Shown: positions 19,028-31,212, counted from the stretch's first letter. The stretch: 64,000 bases of DNA from Brassica napus (GCF_020379485.1 NW_026014758.1:31001-95000); one strand, 5' to 3'. Numbers and translations are program-made. Notes: generated from the letters alone by a model not told the origin.

Positions 19028-21583
19028 TTACTCAGCGGTTGGTGTCGCGATGTCCGCCTTGACCGTGTCGATCGTGGCTGGGTCGACGCTATTTTCCGGA
19101 TGTTCCGGTTGAGTTGTCGCGTGGGCTTCGGATTTATGTCGAGCTTCGACGTCCGATGCGTTTGCGTTGACAGATGATTTTACTTCGTCGTGGTGCGGGG
19201 CGCTTTTGGCCGAAGATCGATCTATCTTCGCGCGTTTGCCGTTTGCAGAAGCCGTGATTTGCCTTAACTTATGCTCCGCGAGAAAGCATAGTCGCGACTG
19301 TTTTTGGCATCCCCAGATGGCTGCGACTCCGTTCGGCGTTGGGAACTTGAGACCCAGGTGGTAAGTTGACGGAACTGCCTGCATGGCGTTGAGCCATGGG
19401 GTTCCCATGATAACGTTGTAGATAGCGGGATGGTCGACTACCGCGAGAGTCATCGACACTTCGCCTGAAAAACCCGTGAGTGGTTTTGGCGTTGGAATTA
19501 CTTCTCCAAGCTCGATACTCATCCGCTTGAGAGTGTCGCGGAAGATTACGTTGACCGTGCTTCCCGTATCGACGAGTACCCTTCCGACTTCTAAATCTCG
19601 TATGACGAGATCTATGACGAGTGGGTCGCAGTGAGGTTGGTCGATACCGCCGGCTTCTTCCTCTGTGAAGGTGATCGAGCAACTTTGGCCGTCTCGAGGA
19701 GGAGACCATGTAGGCCAATTTGCGCTTGATTCTGCCTTCCGTTGGTAAGCCTTGATGGCCGACACGGTATCGCCGCAGTATTGAGATCCTCCGATGATCA
19801 TATTGACTCTGCGACGATTGTTATCGTTCCCTTTGTCATCCGGCCTCCTACCGCGTTTATCCCCAGGTTGGTTTCGTTGAGGGGATTTTTCAGCGGGCGG
19901 ATTTCTGTCCGTTTTTGGGGGCCGATCAGAATCGAGGATGAGATCCTTGACGCTAGTTACCTCCGAAAGCTCTCCAGCGAGTAGCTTCGCGGCCAGTCTT
20001 GCTCCCAAGACTTTGCAATTGGTCGTGGAGTGTCCTCGGGATTGGTGGAACTCGCAGAAGGTGTTCTCGTCATACCCTTGATTGCGAGTCCATGTGTTGC
20101 CCGTGGTCCGGCCTTGATCCGAATTGATCGCATAGTTATGCGCCCCTTGGAGATCTTCCCCCTCGTGATGGACGTACTTGTCGTTACGAGAGTTCTTCTT
20201 TTTCCCCTTCGGATCTGCGTCTTTCGAGGATGGTCTTGCCGGCTTATGTTTTTGCGATAAGACTTTAGTTTCTTCCTCGACTATGATGTAGTCCGTTGCT
20301 TTGTGGAGGGCGTCCTGGATCGTTCGCGGTTTGTCGAGAGTTATCCATTTTCTGAATTTCGACTTGTACCAGAGCGTCTTTCTCAGCGCGTCGATGGCCA
20401 CTTTGTCGCTTATCCCGCTGACCCTGGACATTATCAGCTTGAACCGACTGATAAACTCGCGGAGGGGTTCGTCTTCCCTCTGGGAGAGACTCCAGAGGTC
20501 AACATCGGAGGTTTCCCTGTCTATGAATACAGAGTACTGTTTGAGGAATTCCGATGCGAGCTGTCGAAAACTCCCGATGGTGTTGCGACGAAGGCGTGCG
20601 AACCATTCGAGCGCTGCTCCTTCAAGATTTTCGACAAACAGGCGGCAATAGCCGGCATCCTTTTCGCCGTCCTTCAGTCTTGCTCTTCCCATCGCGATGT
20701 GGAAAGCCTGAAGGTGCGCTTTCGGATCGGCCGTACCATCGTACTTTGGTACTTTGATTTTTCCCGGATCGGACACCCTCATGTCCGAAATGCGACTGGT
20801 AAAGGGGGTCTTTCGAGCTCCTTCCAGCAGTCGATCGATCTCGGGGGCAGCACTAGTAGCATGATGGATTTGAGACTTTACGGCTCTCACTTCTGCCGCA
20901 GTCTTAGTGATGTAGTCGCGAAGATCGCGGATATCCGATGTCTCGTCAGTGGATTTCCGAGCCTGTCGGCGTTTACTGCGAGTGAGCTCGGTTTGCCTTT
21001 CGGCCAGCTCCTCTTGTTCGTTCCAATAGGCGACTTCTTCTTCTTCCGTCATTGGTTTTTCGAACGGGGAGCCTTCCCGAGCGGATCGGCTTCTGGTCCT
21101 TCTTGGATGTCTGTCGACATCCTCGTCGGTGTCGTTGGAGACATCGCTAGGATCCAGGTCAATGTGTTCGGCTTCGTTATCCTCCGAGTCCTTTGCAGGG
21201 GGCGGAAGACTTTCAGAGTTCCCCTTTTCGATGGGAGATTTCTCGCTAGGGTTTTGACCGGAAGGTCGTTCCCGCGCGACTCCTGCTCTATCGAGTGGGG
21301 TGGCGAAGTCGAGCCTCTTCCCGCGGATTTTGGTGGTTCCGCGGGGACGGATAGCTTGGGTCCTTGCCGTTAAGGTTTCAACCTGTTTGGTCAAGGTATT
21401 CACGAGCTTATCCTGTTCTTCCGACCTTTTTTCATAGGTGGCGAACATCTTTTTAAACTCCTCGAGCGTCGCGGCGTTGGCTTGCGCGTTGGCCGCAGAT
21501 ACGTCCGCTACCGGAGTGTGGAGATCGGTGCCGCTGCCTCCGTTAAGGGGAGTTTGCACGTTATCCGCGTCGTTGGTTGACAT
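19028..21583 (-). CDS. Element C Gag-protease polyprotein (851 aa)
   Basis: Uninterrupted. Residues about 280-400 form the Retrotrans_gag capsid region ([20 protein letters not shown]..., [29 protein letters not shown]). A CEFH...GHSTTNC zinc-knuckle-like motif lies near 540. A retropepsin domain follows with active site [11 protein letters not shown] and the distal [11 protein letters not shown] motif. Against element F this copy lacks 18 residues ([18 protein letters not shown]) between the VSMTL and AVVDH segments, a 54-nt in-frame deletion inside the protease that probably disables it. The C-terminus is Ala/Glu-rich. No RT follows. The start at 21583 gives MSTNDADN, matching MSTKEADN of element F, close behind the primer-binding site. 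Confidence 0.85.
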   Translation of the reverse strand: MSTNDADNVQTPLNGGSGTDLHTPVADVSAANAQANAATLEEFKKMFATYEKRSEEQDKLVNTLTKQVETLTARTQAIRPRGTTKIRGKRLDFATPLDRAGVARERPSGQNPSEKSPIEKGNSESLPPPAKDSEDNEAEHIDLDPSDVSNDTDEDVDRHPRRTRSRSAREGSPFEKPMTEEEEVAYWNEQEELAERQTELTRSKRRQARKSTDETSDIRDLRDYITKTAAEVRAVKSQIHHATSAAPEIDRLLEGARKTPFTSRISDMRVSDPGKIKVPKYDGTADPKAHLQAFHIAMGRARLKDGEKDAGYCRLFVENLEGAALEWFARLRRNTIGSFRQLASEFLKQYSVFIDRETSDVDLWSLSQREDEPLREFISRFKLIMSRVSGISDKVAIDALRKTLWYKSKFRKWITLDKPRTIQDALHKATDYIIVEEETKVLSQKHKPARPSSKDADPKGKKKNSRNDKYVHHEGEDLQGAHNYAINSDQGRTTGNTWTRNQGYDENTFCEFHQSRGHSTTNCKVLGARLAAKLLAGELSEVTSVKDLILDSDRPPKTDRNPPAEKSPQRNQPGDKRGRRPDDKGNDNNRRRVNMIIGGSQYCGDTVSAIKAYQRKAESSANWPTWSPPRDGQSCSITFTEEEAGGIDQPHCDPLVIDLVIRDLEVGRVLVDTGSTVNVIFRDTLKRMSIELGEVIPTPKPLTGFSGEVSMTLAVVDHPAIYNVIMGTPWLNAMQAVPSTYHLGLKFPTPNGVAAIWGCQKQSRLCFLAEHKLRQITASANGKRAKIDRSSAKSAPHHDEVKSSVNANASDVEARHKSEAHATTQPEHPENSVDPATIDTVKADIATPTAE

Positions 21584-21630
21584 GTCTGACTGTGTGTGGC
21601 TTTTGCGGGTTAGATTGATCCGTAAGGCCC

Positions 21631-21649
21631 CCTCCTTCTAGCGCCAAAC
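21631..21649 (-). promoter_or_regulatory. Primer-binding site of element C
   Basis: Right after the 5' LTR end the minus strand reads GTTTGGCGCTAGAAGGAGG. The TTTGGCGCTAGAAGG form is common in plant Tat-lineage elements. The tRNA it pairs with is not certain from sequence alone. The same site is in element F at 46848. Confidence 0.7.
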
Positions 21650-23230
21650 TGTGGGAACCGAAATTCGCACTGTCGATTTCCGTTTAAATAAGGAAACTAA
21701 GAAAACCCTAGTTTCCCAGAGGACCCGGATATCTGTTAATTACCACACGTCAAGCAATCAGAACACGAGAATAACAACGATAAAAATAAGAAATCGAAAA
21801 GAGAGCAAAGTAGATCTTATTCCGAATCTGCGTATGAGCGTTACAACAAGGTATAAGCCTGGGCTCGAGAGCTGTCGGCGAGATTCCTAGTTCTAGCAAC
21901 CCTAAGACGGCTAAACCTAATTGAGTCGCAGCTCGAAATAACAAAAACGGAAAGTTGCCTAAATCGCTCTAAGTGCTAAGTTTGCTCTGAAAAAGTTCTT
22001 CCTCCTGCTCCTCGCCTAGGACTCCTTATATACTAGCTCCAAGGTCGGTTTACGCTTTTACTCTTCTGCCCTTAAGCCGTCATAGCAAAAAATGGAGATA
22101 TTCCATTTTTCCCGATCTTCACAATTATCTTCAAAACTTCCGTATTTATCCGCGGAAACTTGACATTTATCCTTCCTCGTGGGCCAAGCGTGAACCATGC
22201 TGTGGTTCACGGGCTTTTGGTTAGGAAAAATCGTAGGATGGGCCTCGAGTCGTGTTTTAGGTCCCTTTGGGCCGTCTTCCGACTCGACACGTTTACTACG
22301 AGTTTTCCGCGGTTTCTAATCGAAGTTTGATCGATGAATTAGAATAGCGGGAAACATGGACTGAGCTTGCTACGGTCTTCGGGAGATAGCATTCGAAGGT
22401 TTGACGAGAATGCAAGGACTGGTGTCGTATCGATGTTCGGAAAGGTTCAATCGCTACACAGCGACCGAACTTTGGCTCGAGCCCGGTCGCTACGTAGCGA
22501 CCGAGCGGGACGATCGCTCGGTCGCTACGTAGCGACCGAGCTTGGCTCGAGCTCGGTCGCTACGTAGCGACCGAGCGGGACGATCGCTCGGTCGCTACGT
22601 AGCGACCGAGCTTGGCTCGAGCTCGGTCGCTACGTAGCGACCGAGCGGGACGATCGCTCGGTCGCTACGTAGCGACCGAGCTTGGCTCGAGCTCGGTCGC
22701 TACGTAGCGACCGAGCGGGACGATCGCTCGGTCGCTACGTAGCGACCGAGCTTGGCTCGAGCTCGGTCGCTACGTAGCGACCGAGCGGGACGATCGCTCG
22801 GTCGCTACGTAGCGACCGAGCTTGGCTCGAGCTCGGTCGCTACGTAGCGACCGAGCGGGACGATCGCTCGGTCGCTACGTAGCGACCGAGCTTGGCTCGA
22901 GCTCGGTCGCTACGTAGCGACCGAGCGGGACGATCGCTCGGTCGCTACGTAGCGACCGAGCTTTGGCTCGAGCTCGGTCGCTACGTAGCGACCGAGCGGG
23001 ACGATCGCTCGGTCGCTACGTAGCGACCGAGCTTGGCTGAGCTTGGTTGCTACGTTGCGACCGAACTTGGCTCGGGTTTGGTTTGAATCTCAAAGGATAC
23101 TTCTTCGTAAAAACCTCGTGTAGGTTATTTTTACGGAAATTACATCCCTTCTTTTACTAACTCTTTCGGAAATGCGATCTCCGAGGATTTTCGGGTGGTA
23201 ATTCCGTCGTGACCGTTTTTGACCCCAACA
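21650..23230 (-). repeat. 5' LTR of element C (1581 bp)
   Basis: TGTGGGAACCG ... GACCCCAACA, a direct repeat of 14565-15900. It contains the longer palindrome array (22482-23032). On the minus strand a TATATAAGGAGTCC promoter-like box lies near 22020-22035, downstream of the array in transcription order, so the array falls in U3 (inference). Confidence 0.9.
22482..23032. repeat. Tandem palindrome array in the element C 5' LTR (about 8 units of 70 bp)
   Basis: A very regular 70-bp period: 24-bp perfect palindrome, CGGGACGATCG, 24-bp palindrome, CTTGGCTCGAG. The units are nearly identical. Each contains TACGTA, CGATCG and CTCGAG, so the array is very CpG-rich. Its position in U3 suggests a role in, or effect on, LTR transcription or silencing. 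Confidence 0.95.
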
Positions 23231-23406
23231 ATCGTCAGCACTGATGCGCATCGATCGATTATTCTTCCTCTCGTCGACCTCTAAGTGGTCAGCTCGGGTG
23301 AAATGTCTTTTAAGCTCCAAAATGTTCCAAAGTCATAGCCTTACTCCGAAATGCACCAGAACCTGAAAACATACCTAGAAGAGTAGAAAACATAGATATA
23401 TATATA
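23231..23406 (-). repeat. Athila-like LTR fragment, inner part (minus strand)
   Basis: Reverse complement of about 62895-63070 (TATATATCTAT, CTACTCTTCTAGGTATG, GGTTCAGGTGCATTTCGGAG). It continues the fragment at 14417-14564 after element C and ends where the satellite array starts, inside the TATATA stretch of the LTR. Confidence 0.75.
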
Positions 23407-26400
23407 GTACACACAGGACATCCGTGTGTGTCTGTGCGTGTCCATCTGTGTCCGTCAGCACACAAAGGACATTCCTGGCTTTCCATTAGTACACATATCA
23501 GCACGTTGGTCCTTGTACTCAGCATGCTGGCCCTTACCGTGGACTGTTTCGGTGATTTTAGCCCATGTGGGCAGTCTGGTCAGTACACACAGGACATCCG
23601 CGGCATTCCGTCAGCACACACAAGACGTCGTTGGCTGTCTGAGGCTTTCCGTCAACACACACAGGACGTCCGCGGCTGTCCGTGTGTGCCCGTGTGTGTC
23701 CGTGTGTGTCCATCAGGACACACAAGACGTCCGTGTGTGTCCGTCAGCACACACAGGACGTGTGTGGCTGACCGTGTGTATCCGTGTGTGTCCGTCAGCA
23801 CACACAGGACGTCCGGGTCGGTCCATCAAGACACATATCAGCACATTGGTTCTTGGACTCAGCACGCTGACACTTCCCGTGGACTGTTTGGGTGATTTTG
23901 GCCCACGTGGGCAGCCTGTTCAGTACACACAGGACGTCCGTGGGTGTTCGCCTGCACACACAGGACGTCCATGGCTGTCCGTGTGTGTCCGTGTGTGTCT
24001 GCCTGTGTCCGTCAGCACACACAGGACGGCCGTGGCTGTAAATCAGTACACATATCAGCATATTGGTCCTTGGACTCAGCACGCTGGCCTTTCCTGTGGA
24101 CTTTTTGCGTCATTTTGGCCCACATGGGCTGTCTGTTCAGTACACACAGGATGTCTGTGGCTGTCCGCCAGCACACACAGGACGTCCATGGCTGTCTGTC
24201 AGCACACACATGACGTTCATGTGTGTCAGTCAGCACACACAGGACGTCCGTGGCTGTCTGTTTGTGTCCCTGTGTGTCCGTCAGAACACATAGGACGTCC
24301 GTGGCTGTCCATCAGTACACATATCAACACGTTGGTCCTTTCACTCGGCATGCTGGCCCTCCCCATGGACTGTTTGGGTGATTTTGGCAGACGTGGGCTG
24401 TCTGTTCAGTACACACAGGACGTCTGTGGGTGTCCGCCAGCACACACAGGACGTCTGTGGCTGTCCGTGGCTGTCCGTCAGCACTAACAAGACGTCTGTC
24501 ACTGTCCGTGTGTGTCCGAGTGTGTCTGTGGGCGTCCATCAGCACACACAGGACGTCTGTGGTTGTACATCAGAACACATATCAGCACGCTGGTACTTGG
24601 ACTCAGCACGCTGGCCTTTCCCGTGGACTGTTCGGGTGATTTTGGCACACGTGGGCTGTCTGTTCAGTACACACAGGACGTCCTTGGGTGTCTGCCAGCA
24701 CACACAGGACGTCCGTGGCTGTCCGTATGTCCAACTGAGTCCGTCAGCACACACAGAACGTATGTGGCTGTCCATCAGTACACATATCAGCACGTTGGTC
24801 CTTGGACTCAGCACGCTGGCCCTTCCCGTGGACTGTTTGGGTGATTTTGGCCCACGTGGGCTGTCTGTTCAGTATACACAGGACGTCCGTGGGTGTTCGC
24901 CAGCACACACAGGACATCCGTGGCTGTCTGTGGCTGTCCGTTAGCACACACAGGACGTCCGTGGCTGTCCGTGTGTGTCCGTCAGCACACACAAGACATC
25001 CGTGGGTATCCATCAGCAGACACAGGACATGTGTGGCTGTTCGTGTGTGTCCGTCTGTGTCCGTCAGCACACACATGATGTCTGTGGCTGTCCATCAGTA
25101 CACAAATCAGCACGTTCGTCCTTGGATTCAGCATGCTGGCTCTTCCTGTGGATTGTTTGGGTGATTTTGGTCCACGTGGGCTGTCTGTTCAGTACACACA
25201 GGACGTCCGTGGGTGTCCGCCAGCACACACAGGACGTCTTTGGCTGTCCGTGGCTGTCCGTCAGCACACACAGTACGTCCGTGGATGTCTGTGTGTGTCC
25301 GTGTGTGTCCGTCAGCACACACATAACGTCTGTGTGTGTCCATCAGCACACAAGACGTCTGTGGCTGTCCATCAGTACACATATCAGCACGTTGGTCCTT
25401 CGACTCAGCATGCTGACCCTCCCCGTGGACTGTTTGGGTGATTTTAGCTCACGTAGGCTGTCTGTTCAGTACACACAGGACGTCCGTGGGTGTCTGCCAG
25501 CACACACAAGACGTCCGTGGCTGTCTGTTGCTGTCCGTCAGCACACTTAGGACGTCTGTGGCTGTCTGCGGCTGTCCATCAGTACACATATCAGCACGAT
25601 GGTCCGTGGACTCAGCACGCTGGCCCTTCCCGTGGACTGTTCGGGTGATTTTGGCCCACGTAGGCTGTCTGTTCAGTACACACAGGCCGTCCGTGGGTGT
25701 CCGTCAGCACACACAGCACGTCTGTGTGTGTCCGTCAGCACACACAGGACGTCCATGGTTGTCCGTGTGTGTCCGTGTGTGTCCGTGTGTGTCCGTCAGC
25801 CCACACAGGACGTCTGTGGCTGTCCATCAGTAAACATATCAGCATGTTGGTCCTTGGACTCAACAGGCTGACCCTTCCCGTGGACTGTTCGGGTGATTTT
25901 GGCCCATCTGCGCAGTCTGTTCAGTACACACAGGAAGTCCGTGGGTGTCCGCCAGCACACACAGGACGTCCAGGGCTGTCCGAAGCTTTCCGTCAACACA
26001 CACAGGACGTCCGTGGCTGTCCGTGTGTGCCCGTGTGTGTCCGTGTGTGTCCATCTGGACACACAAGTCGTCCGTGGGTGTCCGTCAGCACACACAGGAC
26101 GTCCGTGGCTGTCCGTGTGTGCCCATGTGTGTCCGTGTGTTTCCATCAAGACACACAAGACGTCCGTGTGTGTTCGTCAGCACACACAGCACATGTGTGG
26201 CTGACCGTGTGTGTCCGTCAGCACACACAGGATGTCTGGGGCTGTCCATCAAGACACATATCAGGACGTTGGTTCTGGGACTCAGCACGCTGACCCTTCC
26301 CATGGACTGTTTAGGTGATTTTGGCCCACGTGGGTAGTCTGTTCTGTACACACAGGACGTCTGTGGGTGTCCGCCAGCACACACAGGACGTCCATGGCTG

Positions 26401-29370
26401 TCCGTGTGTGTCTGTCTGTGTCCGTCAGCACACACAGGACGGCCGTGGCTGTAAATCAGTACACATATCAGCACGTTGGTCCTTGGACTCAGCACGCTGG
26501 CCCTCCCCATGGACTGTTTGGGTGATTTTGGCAGACGTGGGCTGTCTGTTCAGTACACACAGGACGTCTGTGGGTGTCCGCTAGCACACACAGGACGTGT
26601 GTGGCTGTCCGTCAGCACTAACAAGACGTCTGTCGCTGTCCGTGTGTGTCCGAGTGTGTCTGTAGGCGTCCGTCCGCACAAACAGGACGTCTATGGTTGT
26701 CCATCTGTACATATATCAGCACGCTGGTCCTTGGACTCAGCATGCTGGCCTTTCCCGTGGACTGTTTGCGTCATTTTGGCCCACGTGGGCTGTTTGTTCA
26801 GTACACACAGGATGTCCGTGGGTGTCTGCCAGCACACACAGGACGTCCATGGCTGTATGTGGCTGTCCGTCAGCACACACAAGACGTCTGTGGGTGTCTG
26901 TCAGCACACACATGACGTTCATGTGTGTCAGTCAGCACACACAGGACGTCCGTGGCTGTCTCTTTGTGTCCCTATGTGTCCGTCAGAACACACAGGACGT
27001 CCGTGGCTGTCCATCAGTACACATATCAACACGTTGGTCCTTGGACTCGGCATGCTGGCCCTCCCCATGGACTGTTTGGGTGATTTTGGCAGACGTGGGC
27101 TGTCTGTTCAGTACACACAGGACGTCTGTGGGTGTCCGCTAGCACACACAGGACGTGTGTGGCTGTCCGTCAGCACTAACAAGACGTCTGTCGCTGTCCG
27201 TGTGTGTCCGAGTGTGTCTGTAGGCGTCCGTCCGCACAAACAGGACGTCTATGGTTGTCCATCTGTACATATATCAGCACGCTGGTCCTTGGACTCAGCA
27301 TGCTGGCCTTTCCCGTGGACTGTTCGGGTGATTTTGGCACACGTGGGCTGTTTGTTCAGTACACACAGGACGTCCGTGGGTGTCCGCCAGCACACACAGG
27401 ACGTCTGTGGCTGTCCGTATGTCCAATTGAGTCCGTCAGCACAAACAGAACGTCTGTGGCTGTCCATCAGTACACATATCAGCACGTTGGTCCTTGGACT
27501 CAGCACGCTGGCCCTTCCAGTGGACTGTTTGGGTGATTTTGGCCCACGTGGGCTGTCTGTTCAGTACACACAGGACGTCCGTGGGTGTTCGCCAGCACAC
27601 ACAGGACATCCGTGGCTGTATGTGGCTGTCCGTTAGCACACCCAGGACGTCCGTGGCTGTCTGTGTGTGTCCGTCAGCACACACAAGACATCCGTGGGTG
27701 TCCGCAGCAGACACAGGACGTCCGTGTGTGTCTGTCAGCACACACAGGACATGTGTGGCTGTCCGTGTGTGTCCGTCTGTGTCCGTCAGCACACACCTGA
27801 TGTCAGTGGCTGTCCATCAGTACACATATCAGCACGTTGGTCCTTGGATTCAGCACGCTGGCCCTTCCAGTGGATTGTTTGGGTGATTTTGGTCCACGTG
27901 GACTGTCTGTTCAGTACACACAGGACGTCCGTGGGTGTCCGCCAGCACACACAGGACGTCTGTGGCTGTTTGTGGCTGTCCGTCTGCACACACAGTACGT
28001 CCGTGGATGTCTATGTGTGTCCGTGTGTGTCCGTCAGCACACACATAACGTCTGTGTGGGTCCATCAGCACACATGACGTCCGTGGCTGTCCATTAATAC
28101 ACATATCAGCACGTTGGTCCTTCGACTCAGCACGCTGACCCTCCCCGTGGACTGTTTGGGTGATTTCAGCCCACGTGGGCTGTCTGTTCAGTACACACAG
28201 GACGTCCGTTGGTGTCCGCCAGCACACACAGGACGTCCGTGGCTGTCCGTGGCTGTCCGTCAGCACACTTAGGACGTCTGTGGCTGTCTGCGGCTGTCCA
28301 TCAGTACACATATCAGCACGATGGTCCGTGGACTCAGCACGCTGGCCCTTCCCGTAGACTGTTCGGGTGATTTTGGCCTACGTTGGCAGTCTGTTCAGTA
28401 CACACAGGCCGTCCGTGGGTGTCCGTCAGCACACACAGCACGTCTGTGTGTGTCCGTCAGCACACACAGGACGTCCATGGCTGTCCGTGTTTGTCCGTGT
28501 GTGTCCGTCAGCACACACAGGACGTCCGTGGCTGTCCATCAGTAAACATATCAGCACGTTGGTCCTTGGACTCAACACGCTGACCCTTCCCGTGGACTGT
28601 TCGGGTGATTTTGGCCCATGTGGGCAGTCTGTTCAGTACACACAGGACGTCCGTGGGTGTCCGCCAGCACACACAGGACGTCCGTGGCTGTCTGAGGCTT
28701 TCCGTCAACACACACAGGACGTCCGTGGCTGTCCATGTGTGCCCGTGTGGGTCCGTGTGTGTCCATCAGGACACACAAGACGTCCGTGGGTGTCCGTCAG
28801 CACACACAGGACGTCCGTGGCTGTCCGTGTGTGCCCGTGTGTGTCCGTGTGTTTCCATCAGGACACACAAGACGTCCGTGTGTGTTCGTCAGCACAGACA
28901 GGACGTGTGTGGCTGACTGTGTGTATCCGTGTGTATCCGTCAGCACACACAGAACGTCCGGGGCTGTCCATCAAGAAACATATCAGCACGTTGGTTCTTG
29001 GACTCAGCACGCTGACCCTTCCCATGGACTGTTTGGGTGATTTTGGCCCACGTGGGCAGTCTGTTCAGTACACACAGGACATCCGTGGGTGTCCGCCAGC
29101 ACACACAGGACATCCATGGCTGTCCGTGTGTGTCTGTCTGTGTCCGTCAGCACACACAGGACGGCCGTGGCTGTAAATCAGTACACATATCAGCACGTTG
29201 TTCCTTGGACACAGCACGCTGGCCCTTCCCGTGGACTGTTTGCGTCATTTTTGGCCCACGTGGGCTGTCTGTTCAGTACACACAGGATGTCCGTGGGTGT
29301 CCACCCGCACACACATGACGTCCATGGCTGTATGTGGCTGTCCGTCAGCACACACAAGATGTCTGTGGCT
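23407..29370. repeat. GT/CA-rich satellite-like tandem array, block 1
   Basis: Hierarchical repeat. The short cassette (about 40-50 bp) is of the form GTCCGTCAGCACACACAGG plus ACGTCCGTGGCTGTCC. Every 200-430 bp a longer core recurs (CATCAGTACACATATCAGCA, TTGGTCCTTGGACTCAGCAC, CGTGGACTGTTTGGGTG and so on). The order of spacings between cores repeats with a period of roughly 2.4-2.7 kb. CACACA...GGACGTCC...GTGTGTG makes each cassette nearly self-complementary, which leaves long open frames on both strands. These frames (up to about 390 codons) are treated as artefacts. No gene is supported. Confidence 0.9.
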
Positions 29371-29375
29371 GTCCT

Positions 29376-31212
29376 TGTCACTCCCCCAATCCTGAATAGG
29401 ATTGTTGGGACGGCCATTGTTCGAGGAAACGTGCAAGCCAGTCTTAGGACATCAAGGCAAGCGTTCCATGGTCGAGAAAGAAGGTTAAGGACATAAGGAA
29501 ACTTAGACTTAACCTTATACAAGCTAAGCGACAGCTAGGACGAGTAAGACGGTAACTGGGCGAAGTGGACGAGTAGCTCGGCCAGCTCAATGAAGCTAGG
29601 TTCAGTTCACTCTAGCTCAGTCGCTACTAAGTCAGCTCCACTAGCTGGACTACTAGCTCACTCAGCTGAGGCAGCTGAGAGTCAGCTCATCTCAGCTAGA
29701 CGGACTGTCCGGGCTTTAGGCCGATGGTCCGGGTCCGGGTCAGTGGCGGGCTGTGAGGTCCGGCCATGAGGCCATGGGCTGTTGGGTCTCAGGACAAGGC
29801 CGTGGGCTAAGTCCAGGAGGCTTGGGGCGTGGGTTGGGCTTGTGGCCGACCCCAAACCCAATCAGAAAGGGCGAAGGGATGCAAGTGGCCGAAAGGGGAC
29901 AACCCTTGGCCGATGGTGCCCATTCGCTAGCAAGTCGTGCCTGTTCGTGGGGCAAGACTTACCCCCTCGTTTTCTATAAGTATGGGGGCTCTCTGGTCGA
30001 TTTCATTATCCATTTCAAGAGTAAAATACTCAGAGAAAAACGTAGAGAGTTCCGGCCAAGAGAAAGGCCGATTGTGTGGTGTTGTGTTCCGGCGACTCTG
30101 ATCGTTTGAGAACTAACTCCGGTCAAGAATGGGAGATCACGACAAGGAGAAGAGCATGGAGAACCCTGACGTGGTTCACAAGGTATGTGATGGGCCATGG
30201 CTCCATCAGACCGAACGGACGGTCCATGCGTCTGCACCGCGGCTCTGCTCTGTTCCTAAGTCCCATCCGGCTCTCCTTATCTGTTTCAATTCGTTTCTCT
30301 TCTCTTCTCTCTGGTTAAACACGAAAGGTTGTGTTGGTTGAGTCCATGGGACACGTCCCTAGGCTTTGGCCGAACATAACCAAACCGCTAGCCTAGACAC
30401 GGGTCGGTTAGTCGGATGATCCGATCGCACCAAGAGTGGGCGGTTAGGACGAACGGTTGGGAATGACCCAAAGGGCACGAGTTGTCAAGAGTCACGAGTG
30501 TCCAAAAGGCACGAATGGCCAAAGGGTGCATGTTCCAAACGGTGTCTTTCGGGACAGGATACGACCGATCCTTATGGATCAGCCTATGGCTTGTCTAGTC
30601 AAGACTCCATTGGCCGGTCGCACCTAGATTCTATCCGGTTAGACGGATTGGTCTTTGGGGACGATCCGGATCTGTTCGTGTGTTCTGTTTATCTATTCTA
30701 GACTATCTATCTGATTCTAAGTCAAGGGGTGGTTGGTCTAATGACTTAGGATACGGTAGGTAGGTTCATACGTTTTATGATTATGTTGACTGAGGTTTAT
30801 CTAAGTTCTAGGAACCAAGCCAAGCATTGTGGAATCAATCCTTTCTATTCTCGGTTATGATTAATGCTTATCTGGTTGTGGTTTCAGGAACTAAGGATGG
30901 TTCTGGTCAAGCCAAGGAGCCGTGAAGGCTCGGTCAGTGAGAGGCAGTGTAACGTGTGGTTAGATGATACTAGGGATAAACTAGTGATTGTCTATGAGAC
31001 TGTTAAGAAGTTGTGTATTGAATCACATGTTTCTAAGTAATACAAAGTTTATACATTGTTATTCCGCTGTGCAATCTGTTCCTTTGTTTATGAACCTCAT
31101 ATTCGAATATGACTTAGTGAATAAAAGACTTAAAATGGATCAAACAAGCAAAGAAATTAATAAGTAAGCATTCGTATCCAGTTGGGTCAAGAGACCAGGA
31201 ACGGGTCTTACA
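29376..31212 (+). mobile_element. Solo LTR of the element B family in the satellite (1837 bp)
   Basis: TGTCACTCCCCC ... GGGTCTTACA flanked by a perfect 5-bp TSD, GTCCT, at 29371-29375 and 31213-31217, with satellite on both sides. There is no internal region, so it arose by recombination between the two LTRs of an inserted element. Relative to the 12375-14416 LTR it has internal deletions (for example near 30600, about 160 bp). Its TATA box has drifted to TATAAGTA (29975-29982). Its terminal 45 bp match the LTR ending at 6843. Confidence 0.95.
30129..31040 (+). CDS. Second open copy of the LTR small spliced gene (in the solo LTR, 68 aa)
   Basis: Exon 1 is 30129-30182 (18 codons, MGDHDKEKSMENPD...), then donor GTATGT. 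Exon 2 is 30888-31040, after TTTCAG, with 50 codons and TAA. The intron is 705 nt because of a deletion inside it, but both exons keep length, phase and stop. AATAAA is at 31120-31125. Against the 5628 copy, changes are Gln to His and Phe to Val in exon 1, and Asp to Glu, Leu to Gln and Glu to Lys in exon 2. No known family recognised. Being in a solo LTR, it would be a stand-alone transcription unit if the altered TATA box still works. Confidence 0.4.

Larger units (their letters stand above)
14565..23230 (-). mobile_element. Element C: non-autonomous Tat-like LTR retrotransposon (gag-protease only) with antisense ORF
   Basis: Complete insertion with 5-bp TSD ATCGT at 14560-14564 and 23231-23235. 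Minus-strand order: 5' LTR (21650-23230), primer-binding site, gag-protease ORF (19028-21583), about 1.1 kb without genes, antisense ORF (16156-17944, plus strand), polypurine tract, 3' LTR (14565-15900). There is no RT, RNase H or integrase, so it must rely on another element. Tat-lineage elements are known to carry extra ORFs, some antisense, between the coding region and the 3' LTR; this copy fits that plan. Element F is a decayed, inverted second copy. Confidence 0.9.

Noticed and set aside
15400..23032. Regular palindromic repeats with constant spacers, reminiscent of a CRISPR array
   Set aside because: The spacers are the same two 11-bp words throughout, the setting is a plant LTR, and there are no cas genes.
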